Of a stretch of DNA of 64,000 nucleotides, positions 35,930 through 45,900 are shown one piece after another. The position numbers and the translations under genes were made by a program. The notes under the pieces are model-generated. The model had not been told where the DNA came from. It ran no database searches and saw only the letters and a program-made list of their open reading frames with translations. This stretch comes from an uncultured Mollicutes bacterium. Its GTDB lineage: Bacteria > Bacillota_I > Bacilli_A > RFN20 > CAG-826. Position 1 is the stretch's first letter. Every line of letters starts with the position of its first letter. The stretch is taken from NCBI GenBank assembly GCA_900540385.1, contig UQFY01000008.1, positions 1 to 64,000 of the forward strand. Reading direction: 5' to 3'.

Positions 35930-37276
35930 CTATCTAATGATTTCCCAGTAGCCTCTACGTTGTGTTCCAATTCGCTTGATTTTTCCACTTTCTTTGAGAG
36001 TGGCAAGGCTTCGCTGAATGGTGCGATATGCGCGGTTGAGTTGGCCAGATATTTCTTTGGATGACAACGCTGGTTTCTCTTTGATAAGTGCAAAGACTTC
36101 TCTATCAACATCGCTCATCCAATCATCATCCTTGCTTAATGGAACTTTTGACTGAACATTGTCCGAATTGCGCAGGAAAAAGAACGAGAAACCATAGGGG
36201 TCAAGGTCGTATTTGACTTTGATTCCATCGGCATCGCAAAGATCATAAACCTTCTTGAAACCCGAACCGAACATCTCTACGTTTTTGCATTTATAGAGCG
36301 TCTCGAGGATGATTTTGTTCCTTGGAAGCGATTTGTGTCTCTTTGAGACAAAGGATTCTGGAGTCAAATTCATTGGAAATGAGCCTGGGTTGTAGATTTC
36401 TATCTCGGTGGGGGTTATGTCGATTTCGTGCTCCGTCTCGCCTCTGTAGTTTGCGTGAGCGAAACTGTTGACGACGATTTCTCTTATCGCGTCGATTGGA
36501 ATCTCCGGAACCTCGATTCTCTCGGCCTTTCCGCTGCTTTCGACCCTCCACTTCATGTTACTCTTGATGTAGAGAATCCCTTTATCAATCAAATTGAAGA
36601 TATTCCCTTTCCATCTTTGAATATCGTTGAAACTGATACGGGCATCGGTCGAATAAATTGCTGCCTTCAAGACGACTGGCTCCTTGGATGAGAAAAGATA
36701 AAATCCTGCATTGGTCAGTTTCCCCTCTGCAAGAAGGCCTAACCCAGTAAGAAGCTCTTGTTCGTCGTAAACTGGCAACGGGTCCAACCTGCCGCAGGAT
36801 ACGGACTGGTCGTAGAAACGTTTCAATGCATTGTGATCGATAGCCTCTAATTCGAAATTCGTTTTGTGGTTCTCCCAGGATGATGTGTAGTCCAAAGATG
36901 CGAAGGTCTCTTTCAATTCCTCCGCGCTCATCTCCTCGGCTCGATCGAAAACCCGTTTGAAGTATCGGCCGTAGCTAGAGTATGGTTTTTCGTTTCCTGA
37001 GAAACTGACGCGGATGACGTTCTTGCCATCAAGATCTATCTCTTCAATTTTTGGGTAGATCATCGGCTTGATGCTTGTTTTGATGTTCTCGGCGACGTCG
37101 TTGAGCGTCTTCTCAGTTACTTCCTGGCCACAGACCTCACCATCCGGCTTGATTCCGAAATAGAGCACCCCCTTGCCGTCCTTGTTGAGGATGCTAGCGA
37201 TATCGTCCATGGATTTGCTAAGTTGGGCGGTCGATTTCTTGAATTCTACGTTCTCGCTTTCTCTTCCGAATTTCAT
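35930..37276 (-). CDS. AlbA_2 / ATPase / winged-helix protein
   Basis: A 448-residue protein of the same broad family as the gene at 28.5 kb but distantly related. Start 37276 (MKFGRESENVEFKK) matches the family N-terminus and has AAGGA 8 bases upstream. AlbA_2 domain about 3-120 (SILNKDGKGVLYFGIKPDGE); ATPase-type region with IDAIREIVVNSFAHANY, TEIEIYNPGSFP and VEMFGSGFKKVYDLC; C-terminal winged helix (SSKEISGQLNRAYRTIQRSL, then GYWEIIR). The family is assumed to regulate transcription or act in defence, but no member function is certain. It has a textbook promoter preceded by three direct 11-base repeats. Confidence 0.85.
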   Translation of the reverse strand: MKFGRESENVEFKKSTAQLSKSMDDIASILNKDGKGVLYFGIKPDGEVCGQEVTEKTLNDVAENIKTSIKPMIYPKIEEIDLDGKNVIRVSFSGNEKPYSSYGRYFKRVFDRAEEMSAEELKETFASLDYTSSWENHKTNFELEAIDHNALKRFYDQSVSCGRLDPLPVYDEQELLTGLGLLAEGKLTNAGFYLFSSKEPVVLKAAIYSTDARISFNDIQRWKGNIFNLIDKGILYIKSNMKWRVESSGKAERIEVPEIPIDAIREIVVNSFAHANYRGETEHEIDITPTEIEIYNPGSFPMNLTPESFVSKRHKSLPRNKIILETLYKCKNVEMFGSGFKKVYDLCDADGIKVKYDLDPYGFSFFFLRNSDNVQSKVPLSKDDDWMSDVDREVFALIKEKPALSSKEISGQLNRAYRTIQRSLATLKESGKIKRIGTQRRGYWEIIR

Positions 37277-37294
37277 TAGTGATTTCCTTAGGAA

Positions 37295-37324
37295 AATTAT
37301 AGCCAAAATTCAAGCTGTTTTCAA
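37295..37324 (-). promoter_or_regulatory. Promoter of AlbA_2 gene
   Basis: Minus strand TTGAAA (37324-37319), 18-base spacer, perfect TATAAT (37300-37295), 18 bases before the ATG. Operator-like repeats abut the -35. Confidence 0.75.
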
Positions 37325-37326
37325 TC

Positions 37327-37380
37327 GAGTGCGCCATGAGTGCGCCATGAGTGCGCCAAAAAGACGTTGATATTGGCGCG
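37327..37380. repeat. GAGTGCGCCAT triple repeat
   Basis: GAGTGCGCCAT at 37327-37337, 37338-37348 and (with last base A) 37349-37359: three perfect tandem 11-base units directly upstream of the -35 box of the AlbA_2 gene. The third unit also pairs with TTGGCGC at 37374-37380 as an inverted repeat. The position suggests a multi-site operator. Confidence 0.75.
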
Positions 37381-37458
37381 TTTATGCAACCTAACCTGCT
37401 TTTGACGGCCTGGCAGGAAGAATATATTCGTTTTAGAATCCTCGATATTGTCGAATGG

Positions 37459-37590
37459 TTATCGGGTTTTAAGTTTTCTCAGTGTAACTTTGATGTTGGG
37501 ACTCATGGACATGTTATCCGCCTCGAGTAAAGCGAGTAGGGCTTCTTTGTTTGGCTCTTTCACACTAGCATCGAAAGGAAATCCGTCACC
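37459..37590 (-). pseudogene. Decayed RelB/DinJ antitoxin tail
   Basis: The frame reads GFPFDASVKEPNKEALLALL, EADNMSMSPN, KVTLRKLK, closely resembling the C-terminal half of the antitoxin at 33.3 kb (GFPFDVRMEEPNLETTLALL, EADKLSKDPN, LRELKK). The DNA-binding N-terminal half and any toxin gene are absent. Confidence 0.7.
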
Positions 37591-37886
37591 TGGTACAACA
37601 AGGAAAGAATATGAGAGGGCTGTGGGTGCAAGCCACCCATTCTCTTCAGGGTGAAATGGAGCAAATCGCATCAACGCGTCCAATAATTAAAATGGGACAA
37701 AAAGTTGACACATATCAGAGTTCAATGTCAATCGTTAAAGAATCTTCTCTTCAAGAAGACACCCTAATTCTTTTTTCTAATAGCATTAAAAATAAAGATA
37801 GAAATATGTGTTTAAGAAAAACAAATATTTTAAAATGGTGCTGTATTCAAACCCACATTGATTATGGGTGGAGGAAATGAATAAGC

Positions 37887-39152
37887 ATGGATAAAAACGA
37901 AAGAGTGTTAACTGTAGCGATTATCGGAGCAGGCTCACGTGGAGCTGATTCTTATGGAAAAATAATGAACGAGGATCCTCGTTTCAAAATTGTTTCCGTC
38001 TGTGACAAAAGACAAGTAAAGCTCGATGCGGTTAAAGAACGTTTTAAGATTAGCGATGATAACCTTTTTCTTGATGAAAAGGATTTCTTTGCTAAAAAAC
38101 GTGCGGATATTTGCATTGTTGCAACGCAAGATAGAGACCACGTGCGTCATTGTATCGCCGCTTTAAAGGCTGGCTATGATGTTCTTTTAGAAAAACCGAT
38201 CACGGATTCTAAGGAAGAATGCGAAAAACTGCTTGCTACGCAAAAACAATACGGAGGCAAGGTCGTTGTCTGCCATGTTCTTCGTTATGCACAAGCTTTC
38301 TTAGCCGCTTCTAAGATCATCGATGAAGGCAAGATTGGAAAATTAACGGATATTCAAGCGATTGAACAAGTCGCTTTCTGGCATCAAGCCCATAGCTATG
38401 TACGTGGGAACTGGAAAAGAAGCGAAGACACTTCACCGATGATTATGGCTAAATGCTGCCATGATATGGATTTGCTTCAGTTCTATGCCAAATCAAAGTT
38501 CAAGACCGTTTCTTCGATAGGGAGCCTTAGCTTCTTTAAGAAAGAGAATCAACCAAAAGGTGCGGCTGACCATTGTAAGGATTGCCCTTATTTACATACT
38601 TGCCCATATAGTGCCGAAAAGATCTATGTTGATTGGTGGATAAGATGGGGACGTCCTAAGACAATGTGGCCAATGAACGTTATTTGCACGGATGAAGTGC
38701 TTACCGAAGAAGGAATTCGAAAAGCTTATGAAAACGGTCCTTATGGACGTTGCGTATTTGCTTGCGATAACGATGTGGTTGATCATCAAGAAACGAACAT
38801 TCTTTTTGAAAATGGCGTTACTGCTAACTTATGCATGACTGCTTTTACGGGAGATGCAGGACGTATCTACCGTTTCCATGGCACATATGGTGAATTGGAC
38901 TTGAACGAAGAAAAACAATGCTTGGTTTTAAAAGTCTATGACAAACCAACCGAAACCATACCTTTCAATGCTCTTCCTGATGTCAGTGGGGGACATGGAG
39001 GAGGAGACGCTGGATTAGTAAATGCCTTATACGATGTCGTCACAGGCAAAAAAGAAGCGAGCACGGCGCTAGAAAACTCCCTTGAATCTCACTTGATGGC
39101 CATTGCAGCCGAAGAAAGCAGACTTCAAGATGGTAAACTCATAAAACGTTGA
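37887..39152 (+). CDS. Gfo/Idh/MocA family oxidoreductase
   Basis: NAD(P)-dependent sugar-type oxidoreductase of 421 residues. N-terminal Rossmann motif VAIIGAGSRGADSYG, then VSVCDKRQ, IVATQDRDHV and the family EKP motif (LLEKPITDS); later QVAFWHQAHSYVRGNWKR, CCHDMDLLQF. A CKDCPYLHTCPYS cysteine cluster in the middle recalls members with a structural metal site, but a bound metal is only a guess. The C-terminal part has NGGVT-like strands and SGGHGGGDAGL. Substrate unknown, likely a sugar or inositol derivative. GGAGG lies 12 bases before the ATG. A weak hairpin with T's follows. Confidence 0.9.
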   Translation: MDKNERVLTVAIIGAGSRGADSYGKIMNEDPRFKIVSVCDKRQVKLDAVKERFKISDDNLFLDEKDFFAKKRADICIVATQDRDHVRHCIAALKAGYDVLLEKPITDSKEECEKLLATQKQYGGKVVVCHVLRYAQAFLAASKIIDEGKIGKLTDIQAIEQVAFWHQAHSYVRGNWKRSEDTSPMIMAKCCHDMDLLQFYAKSKFKTVSSIGSLSFFKKENQPKGAADHCKDCPYLHTCPYSAEKIYVDWWIRWGRPKTMWPMNVICTDEVLTEEGIRKAYENGPYGRCVFACDNDVVDHQETNILFENGVTANLCMTAFTGDAGRIYRFHGTYGELDLNEEKQCLVLKVYDKPTETIPFNALPDVSGGHGGGDAGLVNALYDVVTGKKEASTALENSLESHLMAIAAEESRLQDGKLIKR

Positions 39153-39169
39153 GATGTTAAACATCTTTT
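39152..39169 (+). terminator. Short terminator-like hairpin
   Basis: AGATGT (39152-39157), loop TAA, ACATCT (39161-39166), then TTT, directly after the oxidoreductase stop codon. Short stem; weak. Confidence 0.45.
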
Positions 39170-39300
39170 AGAGATAATCTAAACTGATAAATGCCTTATA
39201 GGATAAAAAGAGCTCACCCATGTATGCATTTTCCAATCCGATGAAGTTCCGAAAAGATTTTTCAAAAATGATTTGCTAGAATAAATGAGGAGCAACAAAT

Positions 39301-39513
39301 ATGAAAAAAGAAAACAAATTTGATTTCCTTGACCCTGACCCTAAAAAAGACGACACGACTTCTTCTCTTCTTGTTTCTATCCTTTTTGGAAAAAACTATT
39401 CCGAAGATGCGCCCGACAAGCAATATAATTACGATCCATGCGATCCTACAGACCCACGTAATTTCGATTTCTTTTATGGGGATGATGACGACTCCGATTC
39501 AAACGATTATTGA
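39301..39513 (+). CDS. Small acidic protein of unknown function
   Basis: A 70-residue, very acidic protein: DFLDPDPKKDD near the start, YDPCDPTDPRNFDFFYGDD near the end and an Asp/Ser tail. A good GAGGAG site stands 8 bases before the ATG and a terminator follows, so expression is plausible although the product is short. No signal peptide or membrane helix. I recognise no family. Confidence 0.65.
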   Translation: MKKENKFDFLDPDPKKDDTTSSLLVSILFGKNYSEDAPDKQYNYDPCDPTDPRNFDFFYGDDDDSDSNDY

Positions 39514-39533
39514 GTTTCTTTAAGAGAAAACTT

Positions 39534-39567
39534 TGACCATTTGCATTTTTGCTTATGGTCATTTTTT
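39534..39567 (+). terminator. Terminator of small acidic gene
   Basis: TGACCAT (39534-39540) pairs with ATGGTCA (39555-39561), then six T's. Confidence 0.8.
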
Positions 39568-39634
39568 ATTCTTAAGGGTATTTCAAGGGGATTAAAATTC
39601 CCATTTGCCTATATAATGAGTATTGGAGATACAT

Positions 39635-40624
39635 ATGTCGAATTTCTTAATCACAGGTGGAGCAGGCTTTATTGGAGGAAATTTCCTTCTTACGATGGTG
39701 AAAAAATATCCTTTGGATAGATGGGTATGTCTAGACGCTTTAACATACGCTGGAGATACAAAGAAACTGGAGCCGATTATGGGCTTAGATAATTTCCGTT
39801 TTGTAAAAGGAAATATCTGTGGCAAAGAAGTGGTTAATGCTCTTTTTGAAGAAGAAAAATTCGATTATGTGATTAATTTCGCTGCGGAAAGCCATGTGGA
39901 TCGATCCATCGATGACCCTGATATTTTCCTTCGAAGCAATCTTTTAGGTGTAGAGGTTTTGCTAAATGCAGCGAGAAAATACGGCATCAAAAGATTCCAT
40001 CAAGTTTCCACGGATGAAGTTTATGGAGACTTTCCTTTAGAAGGAGACATCTCTACCTTTACTGAAGATTCCTCTCTTCACCCTTCAAGCCCTTATTCCG
40101 CTTCAAAGGCGGCTGCAGATTTGCTCGTTTTAGCATATGCAAGGACTTATAACTTACCCGTAAGCATTTCAAGATGCTCAAATAACTATGGACCATACCA
40201 ATATCCAGAAAAACTGATTCCTTTAGTTATAGAAAGAGCTTTGAACAATGAGCCTGTCTTGATATATGGAACGGGGTTAAATCTTCGTGACTGGCTAGAT
40301 GTCAAAGAACATAACAGGGCGATTGATTTGATTGTTCGTCAAGGGAGAGCGGGACAAATTTATAACATCGCTGGAAAAAACGAAATGCAAAATATCGAAA
40401 TGGTGAAAAAGATATTGAAGGCACTTCATAAACCGGAATCCCTTATTCAATACACAAAGGATCGTGCAGGTCATGATCGAAGATATTCGATGGATGTAAG
40501 CAAGATTCAAAAAGAACTTCATTGGCAAAATGAAACGAATTTTGAAGAAAGCCTTTTATCAACCATTCAATGGAACATCGATAACCAAGAATGGTTAAAA
40601 TACGTTGGGAATAAGCAAAAATAA
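39635..40624 (+). CDS. rfbB: dTDP-glucose 4,6-dehydratase
   Basis: Extended short-chain dehydrogenase, 329 residues, converting dTDP-glucose to dTDP-4-keto-6-deoxyglucose, a step in rhamnose and other deoxysugar synthesis. The ATG at 39635 follows GGAG by 6 bases. Motifs: NAD-binding GGAGFIGG (8-15), INFAAESHVDRSI, STDEVYGDF with the catalytic Asp-Glu, YSASK with the catalytic Tyr-Lys, RCSNNYGPYQYPEKLIP. Length is normal. The partners rfbA, rfbC and rfbD are not in this window. TATAAT at 39612-39617 gives only a very short leader. Confidence 0.92.
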   Translation: MSNFLITGGAGFIGGNFLLTMVKKYPLDRWVCLDALTYAGDTKKLEPIMGLDNFRFVKGNICGKEVVNALFEEEKFDYVINFAAESHVDRSIDDPDIFLRSNLLGVEVLLNAARKYGIKRFHQVSTDEVYGDFPLEGDISTFTEDSSLHPSSPYSASKAAADLLVLAYARTYNLPVSISRCSNNYGPYQYPEKLIPLVIERALNNEPVLIYGTGLNLRDWLDVKEHNRAIDLIVRQGRAGQIYNIAGKNEMQNIEMVKKILKALHKPESLIQYTKDRAGHDRRYSMDVSKIQKELHWQNETNFEESLLSTIQWNIDNQEWLKYVGNKQK

Positions 40625-40640
40625 GGGGGACGTGTAGTGA

Positions 40641-41336
40641 TTAACCGATATAGCGCGTTAAAGCGTTTAGAACGTCTTTCTTTTTAGATCGAGATATTGA
40701 TAGTTCTCGTTTCAGGACGATTAAACTGTCTTTTCCGATGCCCGTAACGTATTTCAGATTCACGATGGTGCCGGAATTGCAACGGATGAATTGGTCAGGA
40801 GGAAGTTGTTTCTCACTTTCTTGCAAAGAACCACGGACGTCATATTCTGTCGTGGTCGTATGGTAAATAACACGATGCTTATAGACTTCGATATAGACGA
40901 TTTCGTTGATATCAAGACGATATGTCTCTCCACCATTTTGAAGGGTAAGAGATTGGTGGTGTTTCATATTCAAACGATGGACAGCTTTAGCCATGGTGTT
41001 TTTAAAAATGTTGTAATCCAATGGCTTTGTTAAGAAATCTAAGGCGTTTACAGAATATCCTTTGATCGCGTATTTCATGAAATTAGAGACGAAAATGATA
41101 ATACATTCCGAATCCATTTCCCTTACCTTGCTAGAAGAGGTGATTCCATCCATCATAGGCATTTCGATATCCATAAAGATGATGTCGAAATCCGATTTAT
41201 ATTCCTCAAGGAAACGTTCTCCATTCGGAAAATATACTACGGCAATATCCAAATTGTTTTCGGATGAATATTTTTGAACGTATTCGCCTAAAGTCTTGGC
41301 GTATTCTTCATTGTCTTCAACAACAGCGATTTTCAT
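40641..41336 (-). CDS. LytTR-family response regulator
   Basis: A 231-residue regulator: receiver domain 1-120 with acidic pocket VVEDNE, phospho-acceptor Asp56 in FMDIEMP and Lys104 in LTKPLD; LytTR DNA-binding domain about 135-230 (LDINEIVYIEVYKHRVIYHT, FIRCNSGTIVNLKYV). Such AgrA-like regulators usually bind paired direct repeats. The ATG overlaps the stop of the kinase gene by 4 bases (ATGA). The neighbour on the other side of the kinase is the membrane GH3 gene, transcribed divergently. Confidence 0.92.
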   Translation of the reverse strand: MKIAVVEDNEEYAKTLGEYVQKYSSENNLDIAVVYFPNGERFLEEYKSDFDIIFMDIEMPMMDGITSSSKVREMDSECIIIFVSNFMKYAIKGYSVNALDFLTKPLDYNIFKNTMAKAVHRLNMKHHQSLTLQNGGETYRLDINEIVYIEVYKHRVIYHTTTTEYDVRGSLQESEKQLPPDQFIRCNSGTIVNLKYVTGIGKDSLIVLKRELSISRSKKKDVLNALTRYIG

Positions 41337-42622
41337 TTTTCTCCCTCCTTTTCTTCTAAATTTGGTTTTGGGAAAAGTAATTGAAGTTTGAAAGTGCCTT
41401 CTTCTACCGTTATTGTCATGCTCCCACTATATTTATTGATCGTAGAACGAATCGATTTTAAACCGAAGCCATGAAACATGGCGTTATTTTTAGTGGTGTT
41501 AATTAAACCTTCTTTATTAAAAGATGGCTCTCCCTTGAAGGAATTTTCAAAGGAGACTTTCGCTAACGAACCTACCTCATAAGAACGAATGGTTAAAAAA
41601 CGTTCCTCTTTAGGCAAAAGCATAAGATATTCGACAGCGTTATCAAGAGCATTTCCGAAGATGGAATTGATATCTTGCGTTGCAAAATGGCTAAAAAGTA
41701 ATCCGTTTAGATGATAAGTGAATTTAATGTCTTCTTTTTCGAAAGCAATGTTCTTTTCCGTAAGAATTGTGTCAATAACGTCGTTACCACATCGAGCAAA
41801 ACTTTTGTATTTGGCGATGGACTCTTTAAGTTGTTTCGTGATCTCTGGAGAAATGTCAGGATTTCTTTCAATTTCTTTGATCTGGTGTTTTAAATCATGA
41901 ATACGGATATTCATAACCTCAATAACGTTTTGCAAGGATTCGTATTGACTAAGCCTGCTTTTTACGAGTTCTGTTTCAATCGTGTTACGCGCAGAAAGAT
42001 AAGAGACTTTTTGCATAATATAGATGGATATGCAGCACGTTAAATCCAAAACAACAAAGATGATTTGAAAAGGCAATATAACCTGACTCTTATAGGACTC
42101 ATAGAATTGCAAAACCACAATGCAGGTAATGAAAATGATAATAGTGGAGCTAATAATCGGTCCTTTTTGGAGTTTGATGAAATCCCTTGGATCTTGGCGA
42201 AAGGAAAAAAGCAAAAATAAGCTAATATAAATAAGCGCGACAAAAAGAGCGTAAATAATATTTGCGGCAGCCTCTGGCATATAAGGGGAAAGCAAACCAC
42301 GAATAAAATCTGAAAAAACATATCCCACATGCTGAGCAATAAGGCCGCTTATCGTGCAATAAAGAACAACAATAAAACGTGCATCAAAAATAAAATAATT
42401 CACAAAGAAACAGCAAGTGTATAAAAGGAAATAGGAGAAAATCTTTAAATAAACATTATCTTTTGGCAAAAGGGAGCGAATAAAGCAGAAAAGGACGAGA
42501 ACTCCAAATAACAAAAGATATCTTAAGGGATAATATTTCTTCTTTTTTAAGCCGATTGTAAAAAGAAACAAAGCGGGAAATAATTCAAGAATGAGACCGT
42601 AATCATAGAAAAATTGAATCAT
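41333..42622 (-). CDS. GHKL-type sensor histidine kinase
   Basis: Sensor kinase of 429 residues. Six or so membrane helices fill residues 1-200 without a large external domain, as in AgrC-like peptide or signal sensors. A coiled region leads to the phospho-acceptor stretch RIHDLKHQIKEIE, then N-box SIFGNALDNAVEYL and G-box HGFGLKSIRSTINKYSG of the ATPase domain. It should phosphorylate the adjacent LytTR regulator. The signal is unknown; divergence from a glycosidase gene suggests a glycan- or envelope-related cue. Confidence 0.9.
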   Translation of the reverse strand: MIQFFYDYGLILELFPALFLFTIGLKKKKYYPLRYLLLFGVLVLFCFIRSLLPKDNVYLKIFSYFLLYTCCFFVNYFIFDARFIVVLYCTISGLIAQHVGYVFSDFIRGLLSPYMPEAAANIIYALFVALIYISLFLLFSFRQDPRDFIKLQKGPIISSTIIIFITCIVVLQFYESYKSQVILPFQIIFVVLDLTCCISIYIMQKVSYLSARNTIETELVKSRLSQYESLQNVIEVMNIRIHDLKHQIKEIERNPDISPEITKQLKESIAKYKSFARCGNDVIDTILTEKNIAFEKEDIKFTYHLNGLLFSHFATQDINSIFGNALDNAVEYLMLLPKEERFLTIRSYEVGSLAKVSFENSFKGEPSFNKEGLINTTKNNAMFHGFGLKSIRSTINKYSGSMTITVEEGTFKLQLLFPKPNLEEKEGEK

Positions 42623-42645
42623 ATAAAAAACACCGATTTTTTAGA

Positions 42646-42651
42646 ATTATA
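42646..42651 (-). promoter_or_regulatory. -10 box of kinase-regulator operon
   Basis: A perfect TATAAT on the minus strand (42651-42646) lies 23 bases before the kinase ATG. No good -35 is seen, as expected for an activator-dependent promoter. Confidence 0.4.
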
Positions 42652-42769
42652 AACGAAATAAGGCGGTTTTTGTTAAGAAAAGCCAAATAGAAAACTATCT
42701 TTTAACGAAAATGTCTTTTTTTCTCCAAACGTGTTCAAAAAAATGCAAAATAGGACAAAAGTATTTAAA

Positions 42770-42804
42770 AGAAAGCGCTTTAATTATAATTGAAAACGCT
42801 TACA
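42770..42804. promoter_or_regulatory. CRE-like boxes around GH3 promoter
   Basis: TGAAAACGCTTACA (42791-42804) fits the catabolite-responsive element consensus TGWAARCGYTWNCW at all positions. AGAAAGCGCTTTAA (42770-42783) is a second similar box. A TATAAT (42785-42790) sits exactly between them. The boxes lie 125-155 bases before the GH3 ATG. CcpA or another LacI-family repressor is the expected reader (family knowledge); the arrangement itself is visible. Confidence 0.65.
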
Positions 42805-42927
42805 TCTCTTGAATCTTGTTTTTGACTTATTAGCCATGAAAAGCCAAAAAGAAGAGGACATGAATTGGGTAAATGTCACTAAGAGAAAGAGATTCCCAAA
42901 GAAAATTCCTAATGAATGGAGGGAAAC

Positions 42928-45900
42928 ATGAAAAGAAGTAAGAAAAACTTGTTCCGTGGATTAGCGGGCGTATCGGGTGCATTACTTGCTCTATCAACCA
43001 TAGCGCAACTTATTGCTCACGAATACAGAAGCTACATGGACGATTTCTTCCACACCACATCGACAAAAATTGTGAAAGTCGAAGGCACTGGAAACGAGGA
43101 TAAGTACAATTTCAAATCCTCTTACAAAACGGCTGAAGAGCTTGCAAAAGCGGATAAAGCCTATGGCGAAAAAGTCACAGGAGAAGGTGCTGTTCTTTTG
43201 AAGAACAAAAACAACGCTCTTCCATTAAAGAGCTCTGAACATAAAGTGACTCTCGTTGGTAAGGCCGCTTATTCAAGTGTCCTTGGTGGACAAATGGGCT
43301 CCGGTGCTCAAAAACCAAGCGTGGCTGGTTATGAAGCAGTGGATCTTAAGAGTGCTTTAGCAAAAGAAAACTTTGAAATCAACCCAGATATGGCTGATGC
43401 CTACAAAGTTGACAAAGACAAAAATGGCGCAGAGGTCTATCGTGATGTATCGAAGATTTCTGGTAGCTTCAGAATGATTAATGAATCGGACAAAGACAAT
43501 TACAGATTTGACATCAATGAAGTCGCATTAAGTGAATTGGAAGCTAGAAAAGCAGGCATTACCACTCAAGATTTCGGCGATTACAAGACTTCGATTGTTG
43601 TTCTCGGAAGAATTAATTCCGAAGGCCGTGACTATCTCCCAGGAGAAGGTGGCTTAAAAGGAACTGGCGTAGGAGAGAATAACGAAGGCGCAAAAGATCC
43701 TCTCGGTTTATCCAATAGAGAACGCGAGATGATTAAGATGGCCAAAGAAAAAGGCGATAAGACCATTGTCTTAATTAACTCCAATTCCCCAATGGAAATT
43801 GATGAACTTAAGAAAGATGACGGCATTGACGCTATCCTTTGGATCGGTACAACTGGCACTTATGGCATGACAGCGGTCCCTCAAATTCTTTCCGGAAAGA
43901 TCAATCCATCTGGCAAATTACCAGATACGTATGCTGCAGATATTTCTGTTTCTCCAGCTGCACAAAACTGGGGTATCTTCTCTTATGCAAATTTAGATGA
44001 TATTGCTACAAAAGAAGAAGACCATATCACAAATAACAGAGATGGATGGACCGCTATTAGCGCAGATAATTTAAGAGCTTCTGCCTATACCGTCTATCAA
44101 GAAGGCATTTATACCGGATATAAGTATTACGAAACAAGATACTTTGATTCCGTTGTAAATCCATCTAGCAACGCTTCTTCACAAAAAGGCGCAAAAGAAG
44201 GCGCAACATCTTGGAAATATCAAGATGAAGTTAGCTATACTTTCGGTTTTGGTGAATCTTACACAAGCTTCGAACAAACTCTTAGAAGTGTGGAAATGAG
44301 CACTTCCGATAAGACTGTCACCGCCGTTGTCGATGTTGAAAATACTGGCAGTGTCGCTGGAAAGGATGCAATTCAACTTTATGTTTCCTTACCAAGAAAA
44401 AACAAAGATACTCTTGAAAAAGCAGCCATCCAGCTTCTTGACTATGCCAAAACAGATTTACTTCAACCTGGTGAGAAAAAGAGTTACACCATTAAGGCTG
44501 ATTTATCCGATGCCACTTCTTACGATAACACTTTAGAGCATGATGGCGTCAAAGGCGGATATCTTCTTGCTGAAGGCGATTACTATTTCGCAATCGGAAA
44601 TGGCTCCCATGAAGCAGTTAATAACGTCTTAGCCAAAATGGGCAAGTCTGTCTCCAATGGCATGGACGAAGAAGGCAATGGAAATAAAGCCATCGTCAAG
44701 AAATACAATTCTCCAAACGCTTCCTTATTCGGAAGATCCAAAGGTGGAAAAGTCCTCATCGAAAATCAATTAGATGATGCAGATTTGAACTACTATCAAC
44801 CAAACGCTGTGAAATATCTTTCGAGAAACGATTGGTCTGGAACCTATCCAACAAGACAAATCGTCACTCCAAACGCGGATATGATCAAAGAACTTCGTAA
44901 CAAGAAGCACGTCATCCAAAAAGATGAAAAAGTGGATGTTGTTTGGGGTTCAAAAGAAACTAGCTACACCCTTGCTGATATGAAAGGCGCAAGTTGGGAT
45001 GACCCAAGATGGGACGACTTCATTAGCCAAATCCCTCTTGATAGCGCGATTAAGATCATTGCTGTCGGTGGTAATACCACTTGGACAATCGAGGAAATCG
45101 GTAACCCAAGAAATAGACAAGCTGACGGTCCAAACGGATTCTCTTCCTTCGGTATTAACCAAGGTTATGCCATCTTAGATGATTCCCCATACAAGCTTTC
45201 CGATTCTGAGGACGATAAGAAGTGGGTTGGCTTCAAAGCCTCTGCTCCAAATGCTCCTCTTATTGCTGCAACCTTCGATAAAACAATCCAAAAAGAAATG
45301 GGTGAATTAATCGGAAACCATTCTATCTGGAATGGCGGTGCTACAATCTGGGCAGGTGGTGCAAACTTACACCGTTCTCCATACGAAGGACGTACCCATG
45401 AATACTTCACCGAAGATCCAATCCTTTCCGCTTATGCCTTAGAGAATATGGTCTCTGGCGGAAGAGAGTTTGGTTGCTTAATCGGTCCTAAACACTTCGC
45501 CTTCAACGCTATCGAATTTAACCGTTATGGTTTATCCGAATACATGACTGAGCAAACTGCACGTGAAACCGAATTAAGAAGCTTCCAAAAAGCTTATGAA
45601 TCTGGTGAATGCTTAGCGACCATGACCGCTTTCAACAGAATTGGTTGCTCCAATTTGAATGCTCATCAAGGCTTGATGCAAAACATCTTAAGAAAAGAAT
45701 GGGGCTATAAAGGATTAATTTCCACCGATATGGTCAACGGCCAAAACTACTTCTTACCAGGTGAATGCATCCTCGGTGGCGTCACCATGATGGCCAATGG
45801 CCAAGGGGCTTCCGCGGACTTAAAAACGGAATGGGTCGATTATGAAGCAAGCAATATCGCTAATGATAAGTTATTGAATGAGCGTCTCCATGAAAACATG

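Noticed and set aside
37870..37892. Five-codon leader frame (ATG at 37877) overlapping the oxidoreductase start
   Set aside because: The ribosome site is only 2 bases before that ATG; there is no support for translation of such a short frame.
40615..40640. AAATAAGGGGGACGTGT as a copy of the lipoprotein junction AAATAAGGGAGACATGT
   Set aside because: Short similarity after rfbB with no lipoprotein gene; too little to claim a shared element.
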